A stretch of 64,000 nt of DNA from Nocardia coubleae NBRC 108252. Its GTDB lineage: Bacteria; Actinomycetota; Actinomycetes; Mycobacteriales; Mycobacteriaceae. The DNA lies in NCBI RefSeq assembly GCF_001612805.1, contig NZ_BDBD01000006.1:27653-91652 (forward strand), written 5' to 3'. The translations under genes were made by a program, and so were the position numbers. Below, in pieces: positions 8,299 to 16,434 of the stretch (the stretch's first letter is position 1; every line of letters begins with the position of its first letter). The notes beneath the pieces are model-generated. The model made no database searches. It was given only the letters and a program-made list of their open reading frames with translations, and was not told where the DNA came from.

Positions 8299-11022
8299 CT
8301 ATTCAAGGAGGTCATGCCACGCCCACGGCTGGGCCGGGGTGTGGTCGTGCGGTTCCAGGCCGAACCGAAATGCCTCCCGATCGGGTGAAATTTTGAGGAA
8401 CTCGCTGAACATGCCCGCTGCGGGTAGTCGTATGGATAGCTTCTCGACCTGTTCGTGTGCCTCGGTCTCGTGAAACTTGCCCAACAGTTCGGTTACCCAA
8501 GGCTGGTCATTGAGGACGGTGTGTGTGGCAGGGTCACGCGCCAGCAGAACTCGTACTTGATCGTGTGCACCGATCCCATTCAACTCACCCGATAGCCAAG
8601 CCAATCCGCCAGCATCCGCGAGAGCTGTGTGTCCAGCGGGATCGCGGGCCAGCAGCACCTGCACCTGATCGTGTGCACCGATCTCCTGCAACTGATTCAA
8701 CAGACTGGCGACAGCACCTGGGTCGTCGATTGCGACATGGGTGGCCGGGTCGCGGGCCAGCAGAACCCGCACCTGGTCGTGTGCACCGATCTCACTCAAC
8801 TGGTCGAGCAACCAGGATATTCCGCTGGCGTCGGTGAGAGCAGTCTGCGAGCCGGGGTCGCGCGCGAGTAGTTCCTGGATCTGTTTCTGGGCCCCAGCCT
8901 CCTGTAGTTGGTGCAACCGACGTGCCACTTCATACGGGTCATCGAGTGTGATGTTCGTAGACGGGTCGCGGGCCAGCAGAGCCCGTACCTGTCCGTGCGC
9001 GCCGACCATCCGCAACTCGTGCAGCAGCCAGGTCACTGTGGTTGGGCTATGGAGGGTGGCGCTGGCGGCAGGGTTGCGGGCGAGCAGAACCTGTACCTGT
9101 TCGCACGCCCCGGCATCTCGAAACTCGCGCAGTAGCAAGGCGACTCTGCCCGGGTCGTGGAGGGCGGCGTGCGCGGCGGCACGCACGGCCAGCACCTGCA
9201 CTTGTTCGTGTGCCCCGGTCTCGCGTAACTCTCCCAGGAGGCTGGCGAGCCCGAGTGGGTCATCGAGAGGCACATACGTTGCAGGATTGCGGGCCAGCAC
9301 GACCTGCATCTGTTCGCGTGCACCGGATTTACGCAGTTCACGCAGTACCTGAGCCAGATTGCTGGCATTGTCGAGAGTTACGTGCGCGGCGGGGTCGCGA
9401 GCAAGTAACGCCTGCGCCTGTTCGTGCGCACCTGTCTTGCGGAACTCGCTTAGCAGTTCGGCTACCCCGGCGGGGGCGAGGGTGGTGTGTGCGGCGGCCC
9501 ACGATGCCGGATGCGGATCGTCGGGAAACAGAGTGTGGATGAACCTGACGAGGGCATGGGCCGCGCGAGGGTGGCCGTGCCTGGTGGCGTTCTTCCACAA
9601 TTGGATTGCGTCGCGATATATTCCGCGGTCCCAGGCGGCTTGGGCAAGGGTGTGTTGGTGATTGTGGTGGACGTGGACAGCGGCTTCCCAGAACCCGATC
9701 GGTGGGATCAGATGAGCGCGAGTACGTCGGCCATGCTGGTCGAGGTAGTCGGCCAGCTGGAACACCGGCTCTCCCTCGGCGCTACCACCACGGCCCGGGC
9801 GCTCCCGCTGGCCGCGTGCGCCAGCCGGTCGGGGGCGTATGGGGGTGATCGGGCCGCGTGCTCCCTTGCACGAACGGCTGGTCTCGGCAAGGGCGGCCTC
9901 GAACCAGTCTTGTTCTAGGCAGTCCCAGATGGCGTCGCTGAGATAGCCAGCGGCGGCGTCACGGAGCAGTGAGAACGGCAGCCTATTGGGATGCCCCATC
10001 CGTACTGCGTCCATCGCTGCTTGGATTACCGCCCTACCCGTCGCACTCGCTTCGTTGTCGTAGAAATGGATCAGTTCGGGGCCACCGGCCAGATATTGAG
10101 TAATCCGGCCGTCCTCGGCCCGCTTGCAGGCCAGTTTCAACCGTGGATCCTTCTGCGCAGCGGTGCGCATCGCGGTCAGATCGGCACCGGTGAAGCTCGC
10201 GGACACCTTGATCACAGCCTGTCCGAACAATTTGCGGGTCGCCGAGCCGGGATCGTTGCACAGAGAGCTGTAGTGCTCGTGCCATAAGCTCCCAACGATC
10301 AACACGGGTGCGCGGCGGGGGTCGGCGAGAACGGTGCGCAACTGCTCGGACAAACGACCGCGCTCCTGCTCACTCCGGGGTAAAAAGTAGCGCTGGGTCT
10401 CGTTAAGCCATACCACCGTGCGCGGCCCGACCCGCTCCAGTTGTTCACTCAGCTCCTCCAGGTGAGACGACGGATGCCACAATCGCCACCCGCCCCGGCC
10501 TCGCAACCGGCCCAACGCCTCCCACAACGCCCTGGTCTTGCCGGTCGAAGAATCACCGAGAAGGACCGCGATCCCGCTTTGCCCGCCCAGAGCTCTTTCC
10601 ACTACTGCACGCAACCGATCATCATGGGCGCGGCCGACATACAGCGGCAACACCACCGCTCCGTCACCATCTCCGGCCACGGTGATCGGTTCGTGTACTT
10701 CCAGCGCGAAGGGATCCCGAACCTGTGCCAACCACACCCCAGGCCTGTTCCGGGAATCGTCACTTGCCCGTGTGTGCGCGTCTTTCCATGCTCGCATCGC
10801 CCCCGGTTCGGAGACTCCCCACGCCCCGAGGACAGGAGCGAGATTCTCCCACTGTGGGAAGGTCTTGCCGTGCACCCAATCGTGGATCGTGTTAGGGGCA
10901 GCCGTGACTGCCGCAGCCGCTGCAAGCTTGTGGTAGCTGACACCAGCGCCGGTGTAAAGCAATTGCAGAGCCCGGTGCAGATCCTCGCGGGTATGGATTT
11001 CGAGCGGGGCAGTCACTACCAT
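8299..11022 (-). CDS. Large HTH / P-loop ATPase with tandem 36-residue repeats
   Basis: This 907-residue cytoplasmic protein starts with an XRE-like HTH (about 10-75, SYHKLAAAAAV and NTIHDWVHGK). A P-loop NTPase follows, with Walker A GDSSTGKT (about 155) and a Walker-B-like strand TVVWLNE (about 207), in which Asn replaces the usual Asp. After a linker with a TPR/SEL1-like stretch (about 430-500), nine copies of a 36-residue alpha-helical repeat (GAHDQVRVLLARDPATHV type) run to residue 853. A conserved-looking tail follows (EAFRFG, PWAWHDL). The layout resembles STAND-type signalling ATPases: sensor repeats, NTPase switch and effector/DNA-binding end. Similar repeat proteins occur in actinomycetes, but I know of no assigned function. 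The start may be ATG 11022 or GTG 11016, the latter better spaced from GAAGAG. The insertion sequence abuts its 3' end. Confidence 0.85.
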   Translation of the reverse strand: MVVTAPLEIHTREDLHRALQLLYTGAGVSYHKLAAAAAVTAAPNTIHDWVHGKTFPQWENLAPVLGAWGVSEPGAMRAWKDAHTRASDDSRNRPGVWLAQVRDPFALEVHEPITVAGDGDGAVVLPLYVGRAHDDRLRAVVERALGGQSGIAVLLGDSSTGKTRALWEALGRLRGRGGWRLWHPSSHLEELSEQLERVGPRTVVWLNETQRYFLPRSEQERGRLSEQLRTVLADPRRAPVLIVGSLWHEHYSSLCNDPGSATRKLFGQAVIKVSASFTGADLTAMRTAAQKDPRLKLACKRAEDGRITQYLAGGPELIHFYDNEASATGRAVIQAAMDAVRMGHPNRLPFSLLRDAAAGYLSDAIWDCLEQDWFEAALAETSRSCKGARGPITPIRPRPAGARGQRERPGRGGSAEGEPVFQLADYLDQHGRRTRAHLIPPIGFWEAAVHVHHNHQHTLAQAAWDRGIYRDAIQLWKNATRHGHPRAAHALVRFIHTLFPDDPHPASWAAAHTTLAPAGVAELLSEFRKTGAHEQAQALLARDPAAHVTLDNASNLAQVLRELRKSGAREQMQVVLARNPATYVPLDDPLGLASLLGELRETGAHEQVQVLAVRAAAHAALHDPGRVALLLREFRDAGACEQVQVLLARNPAASATLHSPTTVTWLLHELRMVGAHGQVRALLARDPSTNITLDDPYEVARRLHQLQEAGAQKQIQELLARDPGSQTALTDASGISWLLDQLSEIGAHDQVRVLLARDPATHVAIDDPGAVASLLNQLQEIGAHDQVQVLLARDPAGHTALADAGGLAWLSGELNGIGAHDQVRVLLARDPATHTVLNDQPWVTELLGKFHETEAHEQVEKLSIRLPAAGMFSEFLKISPDREAFRFGLEPHDHTPAQPWAWHDLLE
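8464..9432 (-). repeat. Nine tandem 108-bp coding repeats
   Basis: Successive units start GAHEQAQ, GAREQMQ, GAHEQVQ, GACEQVQ, GAHGQVR, GAQKQIQ, GAHDQVR, GAHDQVQ and GAHDQVR, each followed by LLARDP or a variant. All are 36 codons except the third, which has 35. A degenerate tenth unit (EAHEQVE) follows. DNA identity between neighbours is high enough for copy number to change by recombination. Confidence 0.9.
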
Positions 11023-12054
11023 CTCTTCGCCTAGCTGGGACCGTGTTCGGCGTCGTTCGGCAGGCTATACACGCACTGGCTCACCGACCTGAGATCGCGT
11101 ACGACTTGACCGCACCGGATGCACCGAATTCGGCAGTCAAGTCACTCTGACCAGCATGATTTCAGACATCCTCGCCAGCAGCGCTGTCATCGTGCTGGTG
11201 CTACCGAACGCCGCCCGAATCCCTGTCGCGCTTACTGAACTTATCAATGCCTGCCAGCCACTCGTCCACGCCGCGCAGACGCTCGCTACCGCTCGGCGGC
11301 GCACCGGCGACCGACCTCAAGATTAACGCCGTGCCCCGCCGATCACCCCGCCCTGGACACAAGATCATTCTCGTCTCTCAGATCAAAGTACAAAGTACCT
11401 ATCGCTGGCCATCGAGATCGCCCTCACCATCGAGCGGCAAAGAGCAATGGCTCGCCGCAGACCACCCTGTCGGAGGAGACCGCCAAGCTATACCGCACAC
11501 AGAACGACGACCATCGCCCGCGTGCTCGTCGCGCACCGCCGCATCGAGCGCGCCGCGATCGCTTCCTCGGCGACAACCCCGACATCGACCACGCCCAACC
11601 AAGACGAGCCCGAACGGGTAATCCCGCAACGGTCCAGCGTGACCTGCGGATGCGCCTCACCGGTCCGCAGGATCCGTGCGGCGAAACGCACGACTGACGC
11701 GGGTCCGATGCTGTGTGGGATCTGCGGTGAGGCCTTCGTCGGAGATCCTGAAGGCGGGTTTGCACGGGACCGGTAAGCCGAACGCGACGCAGAAGCCTGG
11801 TTACGCAGCCTGTTGCGCGCAACAGAAGTTGGGGTTTCGCGCTCGGTTGAACGTTGCCAGCGACCCCGCATGGGCCTGCGGCAGGGCGGTGACGTGCTTG
11901 TTCTCCGGGACTGCGGGATTCCTATGTGAGCGACATCCTCCTCTGAGGAGACGCTGGGCGGTCGGCTAGAAATGCGTAACATGCGTAAGATGGGACGAGC
12001 AGAAGGTTCGTTCATTGCTGAGTCACGCTCCTTGACTTGCACATAACGACGAAA
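11023..12054. other. Gene-poor gap, possibly decayed coding sequence
   Basis: There is no intact gene over about 1 kb. Plus-strand pieces in different frames between about 11440 and 11890 (ETAKLYRTQNDD, then IARVLVAHRRIER, then RDAEAWLRSLLRATE) look like broken coding sequence, but no family could be named. Nothing resembles a complete integrase or replication gene. Confidence 0.4.
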
Positions 12055-12087
12055 CCCCGGTTGGAGTACGACGTACTCCAACCGGGG
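12055..12087 (-). terminator. Strong perfect hairpin terminator
   Basis: Two perfect 16-bp arms (ccccggttggagtacg and its complement) flank a single central base. On the minus strand the hairpin is followed by TTTCGTCG. It lies 19 bases after the stop of the small minus-strand gene at 12107 and supports that gene being real. Confidence 0.75.
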
Positions 12088-12106
12088 TGGCTACGGGTTG
12101 ATCCTG

Positions 12107-12364
12107 TCAGTTTCCTACGCCGAGCAGGATCTCTCCGAACTGCACGATCGCCGTCAGCACGGTTTGCACCGGGCTGACGGCGTCGTCGTTTCCGACCACG
12201 TACATCAGCCAGTGCACCGTGCGAACCACGCGCAGATACTCGATGAGCATCAACGCGCCTGCTCGGCTGTCGGCTATGCCCTTGCGGGCGATAGCCGTTG
12301 CCTTACGGGCAGCGGTCGCTGCGACCTTGCGGTCGCGGTTATCGTTTGCCTTGGCGGGTCCCAT
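12107..12364 (-). CDS. Small basic hypothetical protein
   Basis: This encodes 85 residues from the ATG at 12364, preceded by GGAGG with 5-base spacing; a GTG 12 bases upstream lies inside that site. The N-terminal half is very basic and Ala-rich (RKVAATAARKATAIARKG). The C-terminal half is hydrophobic (LMLIEYLRVVRTVHWLMYVVG and a last helix ending ILLGVGN), so it may bind nucleic acid or a membrane surface. A strong hairpin directly follows the stop. The family is not recognised. It is a lone minus-strand gene in the island. Confidence 0.55.
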   Translation of the reverse strand: MGPAKANDNRDRKVAATAARKATAIARKGIADSRAGALMLIEYLRVVRTVHWLMYVVGNDDAVSPVQTVLTAIVQFGEILLGVGN

Positions 12365-12931
12365 GCGGGCCTCCACCTCTCACTTGGGGGTCAACGACCC
12401 GGTGGGTGCCGCCGACGGTTGCGGCGGACGGGCAAGTCTCGATGCCGGTCGATCGAGACTTCCCGCCCGCCACACTCTTTGCGAACCACGGTTCCGAGAG
12501 AGCAAGCAAACAAGGTGCCGAATCCGCTGCAGATTCGTGCAGTGGATTCGCCGGTTCAGAGTCTACTGCCGCCGGCCCGACAAACTGCACCCTGAGCCGA
12601 GCCACCGGGCGGAATTCGCCTGTGGCACCTGCGCTCTGAGGCTCCATGAGATGCCGCCAGGTTCCCACTGAGTCACCGCCGAGTCTCCAATGAGGAACTT
12701 TCAGTATCGCGAGTGACGTTGGTCACATGGATAGTTTCTGGGCAACCCATCGGACGTGAATGCTCGTGCATCGGAGCCCTGCACTAGTTCGCCGGTCGAT
12801 ACTGGCGGGCCACCTCCCCGGATCGGCGGCGGCCGGACGAACCAATTTGATGCCTAAACATCAACCGCCGACCTTGTCGGAGGCTCGAGTTACCTTGGGG
12901 TGGTAGGCCATTGGTATGACAGGGGTGCTCG
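12365..12931. other. Gap, no gene seen
   Basis: No frame with convincing coding character. It should contain the promoters of the small minus-strand gene at its left end and of the nuclease gene at its right end. No clear -10/-35 pair was identified. Confidence 0.45.
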
Positions 12932-13885
12932 ATGGGGGACGACCAAGATCCGTGTGTCGCATTCAAGATGAACGCGGCGCTAGACCCGTATCGCGACCAT
13001 CTCATCGACATTCGCGTCGATGAGAACTGGGAGCAGTGGCACGGAATCGGGAAGCTGGGTCTGCGTTGTGTGCTCTGCCGTCGCGTCGTCACGCCGTTCC
13101 TGTCCACCCAGAAGAACCGGTTCGTTCGCCACCAGAGCGGAGAAGGAGCCTCGGCTTCCACGGCTGCGAAGAGGAGTGCGCACGAGTCATTTCTGCACCA
13201 GCGATGCAAGTACTGGGTCGCTGACCAGTTGCGCGAGGCCGGCGCGATCGCTGAAGTCGAACGGCAACTCGGTGACCGCCGCCCTGATGTGCTCGCGGTA
13301 CGTGATGGCCGACGGTTCGCGGTCGAAGTCCAATGGTCGTCGCTGAGCCTCGCTGCCGCCCAGGAGCGAACGGCAGATCTTAGACGCGCCGGCGCCGACG
13401 AGGTCATGTGGTTGACCCGCGGCTATACGTGGGTCGAGAAGTTGCCCACGCTCGGCCTTCACGGGTTCAATCCCGGCAGCGATGGCTACACAACCGAGTT
13501 TGGCTTCCTTGCGCTCACCCCGAGCGGTGGACTTAGGACAGCCAGCCGGCCAGTGCGGCAAGCATTGCATCAATGGCTCGACGGCGAGATCGCGTGGGCC
13601 TATCGAGACGTCGAGAAGGCGGGATGGGCCACCGTGCAGGACTGGGCGAAGCACACGAAGCAGCAGGCAGAAGAGATCGAGCGACTTGGCGGTGAACTCG
13701 GCAAGGCGACGGACAAGATCGAGAGGCTCAGCACGACAGTGCGCAAGCAGAGCGCGCGGATCGACGCGGTGGAATCAGACCTGAAGGGCGCCAAGGCCGA
13801 CCTGTCGCTGGAGCAGGACAAGGTCGAAGAGGGCAAGCGCCAAAGGCCCGGGATGCTGAAACCTTCGAGAAAACTCGGTCGCTGA
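12932..13885 (+). CDS. CoiA-like nuclease with coiled coil, frameshifted near the 3' end
   Basis: This encodes 317 residues as read. An N-terminal zinc-binding-like pair (RCVLCRR) is followed by a competence CoiA-type PD-(D/E)XK nuclease core (about 85-140): ESFLHQRCKYWVADQL, then active-site Asp in RRPDVLA and Glu-x-Gln in FAVEVQW. A long coiled coil follows (about 230-305, EEIERLGGELGKATDKIERL). The frame then ends in a short unrelated tail, while coding character continues one frame over to 14073. CoiA-like nucleases act on DNA and are common in defence and DNA-uptake loci. A one-base loss in the GGCCCGGG tract at about 13845-13852 would explain the shift. The small zinc-ribbon gene follows closely. 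Confidence 0.8.
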   Translation: MGDDQDPCVAFKMNAALDPYRDHLIDIRVDENWEQWHGIGKLGLRCVLCRRVVTPFLSTQKNRFVRHQSGEGASASTAAKRSAHESFLHQRCKYWVADQLREAGAIAEVERQLGDRRPDVLAVRDGRRFAVEVQWSSLSLAAAQERTADLRRAGADEVMWLTRGYTWVEKLPTLGLHGFNPGSDGYTTEFGFLALTPSGGLRTASRPVRQALHQWLDGEIAWAYRDVEKAGWATVQDWAKHTKQQAEEIERLGGELGKATDKIERLSTTVRKQSARIDAVESDLKGAKADLSLEQDKVEEGKRQRPGMLKPSRKLGR

Positions 13886-14073
13886 TCGAGAAGGCCATCG
13901 GTCAGCGCGACCAGCACGCCGGGGCGGCCTCCGCCCTTGGCGCCCAACTCGAAGCCGAGCGCGAGGCACACAACCGCACAGCGGCCGCGTTGGTTTGGCG
14001 CGCGAGGCTGGTGAAGGTCCTACTCGCCGTCTGTCTCGTACTGGCGGTACTCGTTCTGCTCAGCAGCAATTGA
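13852..14073 (+). pseudogene. Displaced C-terminal part of the CoiA-like protein (coiled coil plus membrane anchor)
   Basis: From GAT at 13852, in the frame next to that of the preceding gene, coding continues as DAETFEKTRSLIEKAIGQRD and more coiled coil. It ends in a single transmembrane helix (LVKVLLAVCLVLAVLVLL) and SSN-stop. With one extra base near 13846 the two parts would join into a 380-residue tail-anchored protein. The cause is either a real frameshift mutation, programmed slippage or a sequencing error. Confidence 0.75.
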
Positions 14074-14113
14074 TCTAGGTATCAAGGAAGTATGGACCGG
14101 TCAGGAGGACCGA

Positions 14114-14305
14114 ATGCGACTGAGAATGCAGCTAAATCAGTTCGGCGCGTTGTGCATTGAATGCCAAGAGGGCGTTGGATCAGGCGGCGGATTCATCTTT
14201 AAGCCGGGGTCAAGCAACCGTGTCCTGTGCTTGGACTGTGCGTACGTCGAGTGTGGTCGATCGCGTGGCCTGATCGCGCAGCCACCCAGCGTGCCGTTGG
14301 ACTGA
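14114..14305 (+). CDS. Zinc-ribbon miniprotein
   Basis: This 63-residue protein has two CxxC knuckles (CIEC and CLDC) spaced 24 residues apart, which should bind one zinc ion. AGGAGG lies 6 bases before the ATG, a strong translation start. It begins 40 bases after the nuclease frame ends at 14073, so the two are probably one operon. The function is unknown; such ribbons often mediate protein or nucleic-acid contact. Confidence 0.65.
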   Translation: MRLRMQLNQFGALCIECQEGVGSGGGFIFKPGSSNRVLCLDCAYVECGRSRGLIAQPPSVPLD

Positions 14306-14508
14306 TGCTGTCCGTCGGGAGAGTCTGGTAGAAGTTGCGACCATCCGCTCGACGCCTGCACCGGCATGCGACGGGTGCTGCGCATCGCAGATAGCGCTTC
14401 GCGCTGTGGTTGCGACTAGGCACAGCGTCCGCAAAGCGCTGCTGCTGCACGGAGTGTGCCTTCAGCGTCCACCGAAACCGGCACGGCCACAGTCTGTACT
14501 CTCCGACG

Positions 14509-15135
14509 ATGAGTTGGAGTTGGGCCATTCCGGGAGCCATGGGCGCGATCTACACCCTGCTGATGGCCGTACCGGCTACTCACCGACGTCGATGCGCGTC
14601 GCGCGCCGAACTGCTCGCCAAGCTCGTCGCCGCAGCAGGGGATCGCTGCCCAAAAGCGTTGCGGGCGGAGATGATCGAAAAAATCACCTGGGTAGCAGCC
14701 TATAGTGCCATCCGCTACACCGGAAAGCACCGACTGATCGTGTGGATCGGATGGCCTTTGTCCGTTGTTTCCTTCACGCTGTGTGCCGCGGCCGTCATCG
14801 TTCACGAAGGCGGTCAAGCACCGAGATCCCCTGCGATGTTTCTGGGTACAGCGGCGGCGGTCGCTGCGATCTCTGCCCTCCAATTCATCCCCGTGGTCTT
14901 TGTTATGGACTGGATGTATGCCCGTCGTCTGCTGTATGTGAAGGTTGGTGGGCGAGACGACTTTGCCCGCCTCCGTTTCCCCGGTCTGCGACGACGCGGG
15001 TACTCCTCAGTCATCGTCAAGAGGCTGATATCGCAAGTCTTCGGGGATCAAAGATGTGGAGAACCGGTCAGTCAGGGCGACCTCCTCGCCCTACGCCGTG
15101 CCATGTCCGAATGGGAAAACTCTCCATTTCAGTGA
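14509..15135 (+). CDS. Putative membrane protein of unknown function
   Basis: This encodes 208 residues from the ATG at 14509 (MSWSWAIPG). An upstream GTG/ATG extension is Cys/His-rich and unlikely. There are three hydrophobic segments: about 5-20 (MGAIYTLLMAV), 77-98 (VWIGWPLSVVSFTLCAAAVIV) and 108-133 (GTAAAVAAISALQFIPVVFV). The last third is soluble and basic. No family is recognised. It lies downstream of the anchored nuclease and zinc-ribbon genes on the same strand, so a joint membrane-associated role is possible but unproven. Confidence 0.6.
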   Translation: MSWSWAIPGAMGAIYTLLMAVPATHRRRCASRAELLAKLVAAAGDRCPKALRAEMIEKITWVAAYSAIRYTGKHRLIVWIGWPLSVVSFTLCAAAVIVHEGGQAPRSPAMFLGTAAAVAAISALQFIPVVFVMDWMYARRLLYVKVGGRDDFARLRFPGLRRRGYSSVIVKRLISQVFGDQRCGEPVSQGDLLALRRAMSEWENSPFQ

Positions 15136-15217
15136 CCGCTGCGCACATCAAGAGCACCTCAGTAGGCACCCACACGCGGCCACTCGCCGTGGGTAACCGC
15201 CAGAAGCGAGCAATCAC

Positions 15218-15255
15218 GGAGTGTGTAACCGACCTCTCCCCCGGTGAGGTGTGCG
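15218..15255 (+). repeat. Diverged copy of a repeat also found at 16644
   Basis: It begins ggagtgtgtaac, continues with a tctc-ccggt core and ends tgtgc. The copy at 16644 has the same opening 12 bases and about 75 percent identity overall. It lies in the gene-free stretch 15136-15465, in which I otherwise see nothing. It could be an old insertion-sequence end. Confidence 0.45.
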
Positions 15256-15465
15256 CCCTGCGTACTCCACGTCGCCTAAGCAGTGCAAATAACAACTAAG
15301 AATCCGTCGGCCCAGTCCCATCACCGACCCGGTCAGCCGGGCTGCGTTAGGCAGCACCGCAGTGTAGGAGAGGCTGGCCACGTCGCTCGGTAAGCGGCAT
15401 GAGTCGGTTGTTCCGCAAACAAAGGTCGAGGCACGCCTACCGCGGCGGATACCCGTCGCCTCCGT

Positions 15466-16434
15466 TTAGCTGATCTGATTGGTATCGGGCTGCGCGAAGC
15501 GGGCGATGGCACGGGTAACCGCCTCGCCCATGGCGGGGCTGGCGGTGTGGCCGGAGTCGTCGATGACGCGCAGGCGGGCGGCCGGCCATGCTTTCGCAAG
15601 TTCCCACGCGGTTTCGAGTGGGGCGCTGAGATCGAGGCGGCCGTGGATGAGTTCGCCGGGGACCTCGGCCAGCCGCCCGGCTTCGCGCAGTAGCACGCCT
15701 TCCTCGAGCCATGCGGCGTGCGCGAAGTAGTGTGTGCAGATCCGGACGAAGGCGAGCATGGCGGTGTCCGGTTTGGCACTGTATTGCCCGGGGCTCCCCG
15801 TAGATTCGTGCGCTATCACCGCGTCCTCCCAGCGACACCACTCGATCGCGGCCCCGCGGCGTACCACTGGGTCCGGGTGTTCCATTAGCTGCCGATAGCC
15901 TTCGACCAGGTCACCGTCGCTGGGCGGCGTGGCCCGGAATCGCTCCCACTCGGCGGGCAGCAGCCGCGCGACACCCCGATACAGCCAGTCGATTTCGCGA
16001 CGGCGGGTGGTAGTGACGCCGACCAGCACGATGCCGGTGACCCGCTGCGGGTATCGCTGGGCGTAGGCGAGGATGAGCGTCGAACCCCAGGAGCCGCCAT
16101 ACAGCAGCCAGCGGTCGATGCCGAGGTGGATGCGCAGCCGTTCCATATCGGCGATCAGGTGCTCGGTGGTGTTCACCGCCATGTCGGTGCCCGGGTCAGC
16201 AGCGCTGGGAACGCTCCGTCCGCAACCGCGCTGATCGAACTGCACGATCCGAAAGACGTTCGGATCGAACGACTTCCGTGATCGCGGGCTGCTCCCGCTG
16301 CCGGGCCCGCCGTGCACCACCAGCGCCGGGCGCCCCGCGGGGTTGCCACTGGCACACCAGTACACCTGGTTTCCGTCGCCGACCTCGAGCAGACCGTCGG
16401 CGTACGGCTCGATCAGGGGAACGGAGGTCGCCAC
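15466..16434 (-). CDS. pip: Prolyl aminopeptidase (proline iminopeptidase)
   Basis: This encodes 322 residues from GTG 16434, which matches the usual 310-320 length; an ATG 111 bases upstream would add an atypical leader. The oxyanion region HGGPGSG, the QFDQRGCGRS signature and the nucleophile elbow GGSWGSTL are diagnostic of S33 prolyl iminopeptidases. The catalytic Asp and His fit GRLDLSAP and DSGHTA near the C-terminus. It removes N-terminal proline from cytoplasmic peptides. It sits inside the accessory island without an obvious operon partner. The start codon is less certain than the family. Confidence 0.9.
   Translation of the reverse strand: MATSVPLIEPYADGLLEVGDGNQVYWCASGNPAGRPALVVHGGPGSGSSPRSRKSFDPNVFRIVQFDQRGCGRSVPSAADPGTDMAVNTTEHLIADMERLRIHLGIDRWLLYGGSWGSTLILAYAQRYPQRVTGIVLVGVTTTRRREIDWLYRGVARLLPAEWERFRATPPSDGDLVEGYRQLMEHPDPVVRRGAAIEWCRWEDAVIAHESTGSPGQYSAKPDTAMLAFVRICTHYFAHAAWLEEGVLLREAGRLAEVPGELIHGRLDLSAPLETAWELAKAWPAARLRVIDDSGHTASPAMGEAVTRAIARFAQPDTNQIS

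Noticed and set aside
8741..9352. Repeat-containing plus-strand frame
   Set aside because: It is the antisense reading of the 36-residue repeats of the minus-strand ATPase.
11488..12081. 197-residue minus-strand frame
   Set aside because: It begins inside the strong palindrome, has Arg/Ser-rich low-complexity sequence and no motif.
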